A stretch of 11,829 bases of DNA, taken from positions 1-11,829 of the forward strand of contig SBAY01000062.1 of the NCBI GenBank assembly GCA_005239945.1. The letters are read 5' to 3'. The notes beneath the pieces were generated by a model that was not told where the DNA came from, made no database searches, and worked only from the letters and a program-made list of their open reading frames with translations. The stretch is from Nitrospira sp. Its GTDB lineage: Bacteria; UBA9089; CG2-30-40-21; SBAY01. Made by a program: the position numbers and the translations under genes. Below are positions 5,533-11,829 of this stretch, piece after piece; position 1 is the stretch's first letter, and each line of letters starts with the position of its first letter.

Positions 5533-6852
5533 ATGGGTTATTCTTCAAATCTACAAATATTGAAGAGGGGAGATAGCTTTTTAATTATCAATCCTTCGTC
5601 AGGCAAATGGGATATCTGTTTTTCTCATAAAACAGGAGAAGTTATAGATAGATTAAAAAAACCATTAACAGCTCCTTCCTTTTTTTGGAGAAAAGGGCTA
5701 ATATGTGTATTCCATTTGACTAATAGATGTAACCTCGAATGTAAGTATTGCTATGCTAATATGGAAAATAAAGAAAAGAATACCTTGTCAGATGAGACAA
5801 TCACAAAAATCCTTAATATCCTTGCTCCTTTATATGAGTCTATTTTGATTGAGTTTCATGGAGGAGAACCTTTACTTTGCTGGAACAAGATTGAAGATGT
5901 TGTTATAAAATATCATAAAGTAAAAAATTTCTATTTTGGGATACAGACAAATGGAACATTATTGACTCAAGAGGTGATTGATTTCATAAAGAAATATTCA
6001 ATCAGGGTAGGAGTTTCAGTAGATGGTCCTCAAAAAATTCACGATAGGAATCGTTGTTATTCCAATAGGAGAGGAAGTTTTCATGATGCAAGAAGAGGGA
6101 TTTCTTTGTTTCAACAAAACGGTGTTCCTTTTACTACTATTTCTGTAGTAGAAAAGCCAAAAGAATGTTTAGAAATGTTTGATTTCTTTATAGAAAATCG
6201 AATTGAGAAGATAAAGTTAAATTCCTTGTCCTTCCAAGGAAAAAGTGCTGTATCTTGTAACATTGAGGAATATCAACGAGGATTTGCAAGAGAACATTTG
6301 AAGGTAGCCAGAAAAATAATTGAACATAACAAAACTTCATCATTCAAAATTATTTGTGGGAATATAGCCCTGATGGTAAGAAATCTGATTGGCCTTAATG
6401 GATATATGTGCTTAAAAAGTCCATGTGGGGCAGGGAGTTATATAATAATGGTTGATGAAAAAGGCAATATCTATCCCTGTGAAGAAATGTATGGAAAAGA
6501 AGACTTTATTATAACTAATATAGAAAATATAAGCAATGGAAAAGAATTTAAAGAGATTTTGAGATATTCCCCCATAATTCTAAAACTAAAAGAGAGAAAA
6601 ATTGAAAATATTTCTAAATGTAAAGATTGTATATTCCGAAAATTTTGTGGGGGTGGGTGTACAAGTAATTCTCTAAGTATGTTTGGTTCTCTGAAAAGAG
6701 AGGATGTGATATGTGAATATAGGACAAAAATGTTTGAAGAACTTATCTGGATATTGGGAGAAGACAAAGACAATGTGATTCTTCTTACTAAACCAGAAAG
6801 CTATAGACAGGAGGCAAAAAAATATGAACGGAAAAAGAGAGAAACCTATTAA
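5533..6852 (+). CDS. Radical SAM/SPASM peptide maturase
   Basis: This 439-residue radical SAM enzyme has a C-terminal SPASM domain, the architecture of peptide-modifying enzymes such as PqqE, MftC and anaerobic sulfatase maturases. An N-terminal segment of about 55 residues (FLIINPSSGKWDICFSHKTG, then EVIDRL) resembles a short or degenerate RRE/PqqD-like leader-binding module. The SAM cluster motif CNLECKYC uses Cys66, Cys70 and Cys73; GGEPLL is at 110-115 and QTNGTLL at 138-144. SPASM cysteines are Cys298, Cys316, Cys363, Cys366, Cys372 and Cys376, with Cys394 last, enough for two auxiliary [4Fe-4S] clusters. AGAGGTG precedes the ATG at 5533. Its end overlaps the next gene by 29 nt. The inferred role is crosslinking or other C-H chemistry on the 42-residue peptide; the reaction is not predictable from this sequence. 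Confidence 0.92.
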   Translation: MGYSSNLQILKRGDSFLIINPSSGKWDICFSHKTGEVIDRLKKPLTAPSFFWRKGLICVFHLTNRCNLECKYCYANMENKEKNTLSDETITKILNILAPLYESILIEFHGGEPLLCWNKIEDVVIKYHKVKNFYFGIQTNGTLLTQEVIDFIKKYSIRVGVSVDGPQKIHDRNRCYSNRRGSFHDARRGISLFQQNGVPFTTISVVEKPKECLEMFDFFIENRIEKIKLNSLSFQGKSAVSCNIEEYQRGFAREHLKVARKIIEHNKTSSFKIICGNIALMVRNLIGLNGYMCLKSPCGAGSYIIMVDEKGNIYPCEEMYGKEDFIITNIENISNGKEFKEILRYSPIILKLKERKIENISKCKDCIFRKFCGGGCTSNSLSMFGSLKREDVICEYRTKMFEELIWILGEDKDNVILLTKPESYRQEAKKYERKKRETY

Positions 6853-7768
6853 ACGGGCACTCTACAGTCCATCTTTGCTTTGCAACAATGACTGTATTGT
6901 CTGTGGAATTTATTCTGAGAAGCAGGAGGAGTTTATTCAACCAGATTTTGAGAAGATAGCATCTGATATCAAAAAGATGCGTGAAAATGGGATTACACAC
7001 TTTTGGATTAGCGGTGGTGAGCCAACAATCAATAAAGATATCTTAAGAATCTTGAGATTAACTAAAAGCTTGGGATTCTCCGAAGTGATAATATTTACTA
7101 ATGGCAGGGCTTTATCCGATGCAAAATTTCTTGATGTAATGATTAAAAGTGGAGCAGATAGGTTTCATATAGCACTTCAAAGCCACAATCCACAAATACA
7201 TGATTACCTTACCAGAAGATCAGGGAGTTTTAATGAAACAATTCAAGGAATAGAAAATGTAGTTAAGGAGAAAAGTAGATTAAAAAGGGTCACTGTAGCT
7301 CATGTTATGAATATTGAAAACATTGGTTTTTTGACTGATTTTGCTCAACTCATCGTCAGCTTAAAAATAGATTGTCAAATTGCCTATCCATTCTTTAGCT
7401 CTCCATCTCAATATGAATTTCTGCCAAGATATTCTGATCTTAAAGAAAGTCTTCATGAGGCAATAAAAATTCTTCTGAGAGGAGGGTTAAAGATTAGTGT
7501 AGAAACAGTACCTCCATGTTTTCTGATTGGATTTGAAAGATATTATGCTGATTATCACAGAAAGCAACATAAGATGATATTAGAGGGTTATCGTTCTATC
7601 TGTGGAGAGGCTGTCAAAGAAGAGTATATCCAACTAATAGGCTCAACCTTTAAGACCCATCCTCAAAAATGTAAACTTTGTTTTTATCAACCTGCTTGTA
7701 GTGGAGTCTTCAGTCAATATATAGAGACTTTTGGTGAAGATGAATTTGAGCCAGTGATCAGGAAATAA
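6824..7768 (+). CDS. Second radical SAM enzyme with a short C-terminal cysteine motif
   Basis: The 314-residue protein has CNNDCIVC (Cys20, Cys24, Cys27), SGGEPTIN (63-70) and FTNGRAL in the positions expected for a radical SAM barrel. It continues with ALQSHNPQIHDYLTRRSGSF. The C-terminus holds PPCFLIGFERYYADY (Cys232), Cys260, then KCKLCFYQPACSGVF (Cys283, Cys286, Cys292) and GEDEFEPV, a pattern I associate with a broad group of uncharacterised radical SAM proteins and which could bind one auxiliary Fe-S cluster. AGGAGG (6809-6814) stands 9 nt before the ATG, inside the end of the preceding gene, so translation is coupled. There is no leader-binding domain. It may modify the same peptide after or with the SPASM enzyme, or make a different modification; its substrate is unknown. 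Confidence 0.9.
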   Translation: MNGKREKPIKRALYSPSLLCNNDCIVCGIYSEKQEEFIQPDFEKIASDIKKMRENGITHFWISGGEPTINKDILRILRLTKSLGFSEVIIFTNGRALSDAKFLDVMIKSGADRFHIALQSHNPQIHDYLTRRSGSFNETIQGIENVVKEKSRLKRVTVAHVMNIENIGFLTDFAQLIVSLKIDCQIAYPFFSSPSQYEFLPRYSDLKESLHEAIKILLRGGLKISVETVPPCFLIGFERYYADYHRKQHKMILEGYRSICGEAVKEEYIQLIGSTFKTHPQKCKLCFYQPACSGVFSQYIETFGEDEFEPVIRK

Positions 7769-8698
7769 AAATACATATACTAACTATAAAGCCATCGTTT
7801 CAATGTAATAATAACTGCATAATGTGTATAAATTCTCAAAGGAGGGGTGATATAGAACTGTTTTTAGAGAAAGCAGAAGAATGTTTTATGGATTTTAAGA
7901 ATAAGTACAAAGATATACTTTTTCTAATCATCTCTGGTGGAGAGCCAACCATCAATAAAAATCTTATTAAGTATGTAGAGTTGGCGGCAAAAAATGGCTT
8001 TAAGTTTATTGAGATTCAGACTAACGCAAGAAATTTTGCTGATAAGAGATATACAAAAGAGTTAGTTAGTGCAGGAGCAAATGTATTCTTCGTCTCTATC
8101 CATGGACATAATCCTTCCATACATGAACTCATAACAAAAAAAAAAGAGTAGTTTTAGTCAAACCTTAAAAGGAATAGAGAATCTTGTGAATGAAAACCAG
8201 TTTGTAAAGACAAATACTGTCCTACTTAAATCCAATATTAAATACTTGTCGAATATTGGAGAATTGCTCAGTTCGCTTTCAGTAAAAGAGGTTCAACTGT
8301 CGTTTCCTCATGGGACTTCTTCTCTCCTTAATCGCTATTCTCTTATGGTCCCTACTTTCACCCAGGTAAGAATTCCACTTTATGAGACAATCCAGTTCTT
8401 TCAACAGGTTTCTATAAAGGTCAGTATAGAGGCTATACCTCCCTGTCTTTTAAGAGGATATGAGAAGTGCTATGCAGATTATAGTGAAGCGAAATATCCT
8501 AATTTTCTTTATGAATCGTCCCACAATGAAACGAAAGAAAGGATTTGTCCTTTTTCTTTCAAGATGGAGAAAATTTATACTAAAAGATGTATTCTGTGCG
8601 ATTATCGGACTGTCTGTGCAGGAGTTTATGAAGAGTATCTGGCAAATTATGGAGATTATGAACTCCAACCAGTAAAAATAAATCTCTTAAAAAAGTGA
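7765..8698 (+). pseudogene. Third radical SAM gene, tandem paralogue of the second, with start-codon loss and a frameshift
   Basis: The reconstructed product parallels the second enzyme throughout: KPSFQCNNNCIMC, SGGEPTINKN, SIHGHNPSIHELIT, then after a frame change SSFSQTLKGIENLV, AIPPCLLRGYEKCYADY and KRCILCDYRTVCAGVYEEY. There are two lesions. First, the cluster motif is encoded at 7804-7827, and upstream of it the frame has no ATG, GTG or TTG back to the TGA at 7747-7749. The only nearby ATG (7822) lies inside the motif. Second, a run of ten A (8136-8145) causes TAG at 8149-8151; with nine A the frame joins the downstream ORF exactly. Full-length protein would need non-standard initiation plus slippage, so a recent pseudogene is likely. 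An assembly error in the homopolymer is also possible. Confidence 0.8.
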
Positions 8699-8718
8699 AT
8701 TGAGGTGTTATACTAAAA

Positions 8719-9765
8719 ATGAAGATAAATTCACCTAAAAATAAAGAAATGATGGTAGTAGAAAATGTTTCTAAGAACTTTAACATACCTTATAAAAAAG
8801 AGGGATTATCTGGTGCTATTCAAGGTTTATTCTCAAGAAGATATACGCTTAAAGAGGCCATAAAGTCAGTTAGCTTTTGTATCAAGCCAGGTGAAATAGT
8901 AGGCTTCATAGGTCCAAATGGTGCCGGTAAATCAACGCTTATTAAAATGCTATGTGGTATTTTAGTGCCCGATGCAGGGAAGATAGAAATCTTGGGTTTT
9001 GTACCTCATAAGCATAGAAAGAGATATACCCGAAATATTGGCGTAGTCTTTGGGCAAAGAAGTCAATTGTGGTGGGATTTGCCTGTAGTTGAATCATATA
9101 CCCTTTGCAAAAAGATATATCGGATTGATACTCATGCCTTTAATGAAAGGTTAAAAAAATTATCAGAGCTATTAGAAATCAAAAATTTACTACATCAACC
9201 AGTAAGGACATTAAGTCTTGGAGAGAAGATGCGGTGTGAGATAGTAGCCGCACTCTTACATAATCCACCCCTCCTTTTTTTAGATGAACCTACCATTGGG
9301 CTGGATATAATAGCTAAGATAAAGATACGAAGGTTTATAAAGGAGTGGAGTGAAGAGAGTGGTTCTATAGTGCTCTTGACCACCCACGACTTATCAGATA
9401 TCCAGGATATATGCAAGAGAGTAATCATTATTGATGAGGGCAATATCCTTTTTGATGGAGAGATAGATAGCGTGATTAAGAGGTTTAGCAATTTTAGAAG
9501 GTTACAGGTGGATTTTTTTCAAGATAATATGAATATAGAGAGGGTACATCAATCTTTTAGCCAGGATAAAAAGATCTCTCTTGAAGAATTAGAGGTGTCT
9601 CAGGGTGAAAACAACTCCTATCTAATTAAGTTTTCACAGACCAATAACTCAATAATTTCATTGATAGATAATCTTCTCGCCAATTTTTCTGTAAGCGATA
9701 TAAAGATTCAAGAACCCTTAATTGAGACAGTTGTTAGATTAATATACGAAAGGAAGAATTCCTGA
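8719..9765 (+). CDS. ABC-2 type exporter, ATP-binding subunit
   Basis: This 348-residue protein has a full ABC ATPase domain: Walker A GPNGAGKST (65-73), Q-loop in VVFGQRSQLWWDLPV (109-123), signature TLSLGEKMR (164-172, with LSLGE in place of LSGGQ), Walker B LLFLDEPTIGLD (185-196) and the H-loop in TTHDLSD (His223). An extension after about residue 255 is typical of ATPases paired with ABC-2 permeases. GAGGTG (8702-8707) lies 11 nt upstream of the ATG. The stop overlaps the next start in TGATG, so it is coupled to the first permease. By context it should energise export of the modified peptide. It lacks a peptidase domain, so leader removal must be done elsewhere. Confidence 0.93.
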   Translation: MKINSPKNKEMMVVENVSKNFNIPYKKEGLSGAIQGLFSRRYTLKEAIKSVSFCIKPGEIVGFIGPNGAGKSTLIKMLCGILVPDAGKIEILGFVPHKHRKRYTRNIGVVFGQRSQLWWDLPVVESYTLCKKIYRIDTHAFNERLKKLSELLEIKNLLHQPVRTLSLGEKMRCEIVAALLHNPPLLFLDEPTIGLDIIAKIKIRRFIKEWSEESGSIVLLTTHDLSDIQDICKRVIIIDEGNILFDGEIDSVIKRFSNFRRLQVDFFQDNMNIERVHQSFSQDKKISLEELEVSQGENNSYLIKFSQTNNSIISLIDNLLANFSVSDIKIQEPLIETVVRLIYERKNS

Positions 9766-10556
9766 TGAATGTGTATCTAGAATTTGCTAAGAGGTCTTTT
9801 CAGAAGCTATTGGCATACAGAATGAGTATGGCCTTTAGACTGATAGGTTTTCTTGTCTCGCTGATTGTAGTCTATTATCTCTGGAAGGCTATATTTATCA
9901 CCTCTCCTACTATTGAAGGATACTCCTTTAAGATGATGATAACATATTTGATTCTTTCTTTTGCTATCAATGCCCTTTACGATTTGCCTGTTGAATATGA
10001 ATTAGCAAATAAAATTATTCGAGGTGATGTGGCGATGGACCTAACCAAGCCTGTTGATTTACAAGGAGTATTCTTTGCTGAGAGTTTTGGTATAAGTGTC
10101 AATCAACTGATAATCTATAATATTGCCTTTCTGATTATCACTGCCTCTCTATTTAAGATTCAACCTCCAGCCTCTTTGACAGAATTTAGTTTTTTTGTTG
10201 TCAGCCTTCTTTTGGGATTCATAATTATGACGGCGATAGGATTTATAACAGCAGTCATATGTTTTTGGACAAAAGATGTCTGGGGGATATTTTTTGTAAA
10301 GCAAGCGATGGTAACATTCTTTGCAGGAGCCTTTATTCCTCTTTGCTTTCTGCCAAAGTGGTTAGAAAATATAGCTATGGTTTTACCATTTCACGGAGTT
10401 ATTTACTCCCCTCTATCTATCTACCTTAGCACTATTTCTTTTTATAAGATGGCGAATCTTCTGGTGAACCAGACTTTCTGGGCAATTATCTTAATTGTGA
10501 CAGGTAGAATGATCTGGCGGGTAGGAATAAGAAGGGTGGTCATTCAAGGAGGGTAA
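9765..10556 (+). CDS. ABC-2 type permease subunit 1 (DUF990-like)
   Basis: This 263-residue integral membrane protein has about six hydrophobic segments (near 23-43, 57-76, 111-130, 142-168, 178-197 and 236-254). The N-terminus FAKRSFQKLLAYRMS and the motif IIRGDVAMDLTKPVD (84-98) fit the ABC2_membrane_6/DUF990 group, whose genes come as adjacent permease pairs behind one ATPase. It shares the CFWTKD motif (166-171) with the second permease. It starts inside the stop codon of the ATPase gene. It should form half of the membrane channel; the substrate, presumably the modified peptide, is inferred only from the neighbours. Confidence 0.88.
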   Translation: MNVYLEFAKRSFQKLLAYRMSMAFRLIGFLVSLIVVYYLWKAIFITSPTIEGYSFKMMITYLILSFAINALYDLPVEYELANKIIRGDVAMDLTKPVDLQGVFFAESFGISVNQLIIYNIAFLIITASLFKIQPPASLTEFSFFVVSLLLGFIIMTAIGFITAVICFWTKDVWGIFFVKQAMVTFFAGAFIPLCFLPKWLENIAMVLPFHGVIYSPLSIYLSTISFYKMANLLVNQTFWAIILIVTGRMIWRVGIRRVVIQGG

Positions 10557-10557
10557 A

Positions 10558-11349
10558 ATGACTCATTATGTGGAGTTATATCTCTGTTTTCTATCTCAGC
10601 ACTTAAAGAAAATACTGGAATATAAGCTAAGTTTTTTTATCGGGATAATTCCATTTATTCTCCTCCAACTGGCTCCAATAATTATTATTTGGGCTGTCTT
10701 TGAGAAAATACCACATATTGCAGGGTTTAGCTTTGACGAGATTTTATTCATTTACGGGTTGGGAATCGTTTCTTATGCCTTAGGAAGAATACTGTTTTCC
10801 AATTTAAGCGATTTTGGTTATAGATATATTATTAAAGGGGAGTTAGATACCATCTTAGTCAAGCCCATAAACCCATTATTTTACATTCTTGCCTCAGGTT
10901 TTTCCGAAAAAGAGATAGGGGAGATAATGATTGGGATAATCTTGATAGTAAAAGCCATTATTGACTTACCGATACATTTTGGTATTTTAGATTTTCTGGC
11001 TCTTGGTTATTTTCTTATAAATGGAGTATTTGTATATGGAGCAATAAATCTAATGGCTATTACTGTATGCTTCTGGACAAAGGACCCCAGAGGGCTAACC
11101 AGCCCAATAATGCGAATCCAGGAATTTTCTCAATATCCTGTAACAATCTATGGAAAAGCAATAAGGTTTATTATTACCTGGATAATACCTTTTGCATTTA
11201 TAAGCTTTTTCCCAGCCACTTTCTTTATTCACCGCGGAGAATTTACAAGATATATCTTTTGTCTCCCAATAATAGGTGTAATTTTTCCAATAATCGCTTA
11301 TCTTTTGTGGCTAAAAGGGTTGTCAAAATATGAAAGTAGCGGAACATAA
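10558..11349 (+). CDS. ABC-2 type permease subunit 2 (DUF990-like)
   Basis: A 263-residue membrane protein with about six hydrophobic segments (near 25-48, 62-81, 120-136, 145-173, 203-224 and 231-253). The motif YRYIIKGELDTILVKPINPL (88-107) is the counterpart of the GDVAMDLTKPVD motif of the first permease, and CFWTKDPRGL (171-180) repeats its CFWTKD. The two permeases have identical lengths and are probably ancient paralogues acting as a heterodimer. The gene starts 1 nt after the previous stop with a strong AAGGAGGG site inside the previous gene, and its end overlaps the peptidase gene by 20 nt. Confidence 0.88.
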   Translation: MTHYVELYLCFLSQHLKKILEYKLSFFIGIIPFILLQLAPIIIIWAVFEKIPHIAGFSFDEILFIYGLGIVSYALGRILFSNLSDFGYRYIIKGELDTILVKPINPLFYILASGFSEKEIGEIMIGIILIVKAIIDLPIHFGILDFLALGYFLINGVFVYGAINLMAITVCFWTKDPRGLTSPIMRIQEFSQYPVTIYGKAIRFIITWIIPFAFISFFPATFFIHRGEFTRYIFCLPIIGVIFPIIAYLLWLKGLSKYESSGT

Positions 11350-11824
11350 AAATAAGAGTTTTAGAATGTTAGTGAAGGGTAAAAGTATGGAGCCTACAAT
11401 TATGGAGAATAGTAATGTTATAGTAGAATCTCTTCATCCTGATCAGGTTAAGATAGGGGATGTTGTTGTTTTTAAGACACAGAAGAAGATGATAGTTCAT
11501 AAAATAATTGGAATCCATAAGATAAATAGAGATTTATTCTTTGTGGAAAAAGGGAATGATTCGCCAATATCTATATTCCATCATGAAAATCTTCTCGGAA
11601 GGGTATCAAACGGATTAGAAGGCAAAGTTGTAGTGGAACCATATCATAAAAGTTTTATCAACATCTATTTGCTCTTTACTTACCCGGTGTTTAAGAACTG
11701 CCAGATTATACGACAATTATTGAGAAAAAGAGATAAAAAATTGGCAGAGTTTTTCTTTTATTCCTTTCTTGAATTATGGCGGTTTTTTCCTGCATTACCA
11801 TCTTTGAGCAAACGCAACAATTAA
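11330..11824 (+). CDS. S24/S26-type serine peptidase (signal-peptidase-like)
   Basis: This 164-residue protein begins with the S24/S26 fold motifs: LVKGKSMEPTIMENS (14-28, Ser19 as likely nucleophile), KIGDVVVFKT (41-50), MIVHKIIGI (54-62) and VEKGNDSP (72-79). His57 occupies the place of the catalytic lysine of ordinary bacterial signal peptidases, as in the SipW/archaeal/ER subtype (S26B), which uses a Ser-His pair. It has no N-terminal membrane anchor before the catalytic Ser; the only hydrophobic stretches are short and C-terminal (about 108-121 and 140-155). It overlaps the second permease by 20 nt, with AAAAGGG upstream. It is the best candidate for removing the peptide leader, which is an inference from context. 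The frame ends 5 nt before the window edge, so whether the operon continues is unknown. Confidence 0.85.
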   Translation: MKVAEHKNKSFRMLVKGKSMEPTIMENSNVIVESLHPDQVKIGDVVVFKTQKKMIVHKIIGIHKINRDLFFVEKGNDSPISIFHHENLLGRVSNGLEGKVVVEPYHKSFINIYLLFTYPVFKNCQIIRQLLRKRDKKLAEFFFYSFLELWRFFPALPSLSKRNN

Positions 11825-11829
11825 ATTTA

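Noticed and set aside
7822..8151. Treating the 109-codon ORF from the ATG at 7822 as a separate gene
   Set aside because: That ATG lies inside the CNNNCIMC cluster motif, so the product would lose two cluster cysteines; the frame clearly continues upstream as coding sequence.
6471..9491. Minus-strand open frames inside the radical SAM and ABC genes (for example 6471-6773, 8450-8668, 9195-9491)
   Set aside because: They are shadows of well-supported plus-strand genes, without domains or ribosome-binding sites.

Overview
The window is AT-rich bacterial DNA, probably from an uncultured anaerobe-type lineage. The strong TTGACA/TATAAT promoters and Shine-Dalgarno sites are bacterial, but nothing allows a confident taxonomic call. 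It falls into three blocks: two housekeeping genes, a decayed insertion sequence, and a compact gene cluster that looks like an undescribed ribosomally made, post-translationally modified peptide (RiPP) system.

Left block (1-1631): an open frame of 49 codons runs in from the window edge. It is followed by a consensus-like promoter, queE (7-carboxy-7-deazaguanine synthase, queuosine/7-deazapurine pathway) and rph (RNase PH), apparently co-transcribed.

Middle block (1639-4313): a degenerate IS21-family element with recognisable ends (TGTAGG...CCTACA) and internal end repeats. Every coding part is damaged or suspect. A cysteine-rich accessory protein seems frameshifted near its end. A chimeric ORF joins the start of a second accessory protein to the C-terminal catalytic part of IstA. 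IstB is split by an in-frame TAA. A further copy of the IS end lies 197 bp downstream, at the 3' end of the next gene.

Right block (4506-11824): a leftward XRE-family repressor gene faces a rightward operon across an AT-rich control region with ATCTA/TAGAT inverted repeats and a perfect TTGACA-17-TATAAT promoter. The transcript would start with a leader of about 200 nt that can form three helices. It then encodes a 42-residue peptide with a charged helical leader and an aromatic C-terminus (ICWGYRDYWSPR), a 16-bp hairpin, a radical SAM/SPASM enzyme, a second radical SAM enzyme, a tandem paralogue of the second that is apparently a pseudogene (start codon lost, frameshift in an A10 tract), an ABC-2 type exporter (ATPase plus two permeases), and an S24/S26-type serine peptidase. 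Genes are overlapping or tightly spaced.

Proposed working: the XRE protein controls the promoter; the peptide is made in excess over the enzymes because of the hairpin; the SPASM enzyme, and perhaps the second radical SAM enzyme, install crosslinks in the W/Y/C-rich core; the peptidase removes the leader; and the ABC transporter exports the product. Family assignments rest on visible motifs. The precursor role, the chemistry and the order of events are inference.
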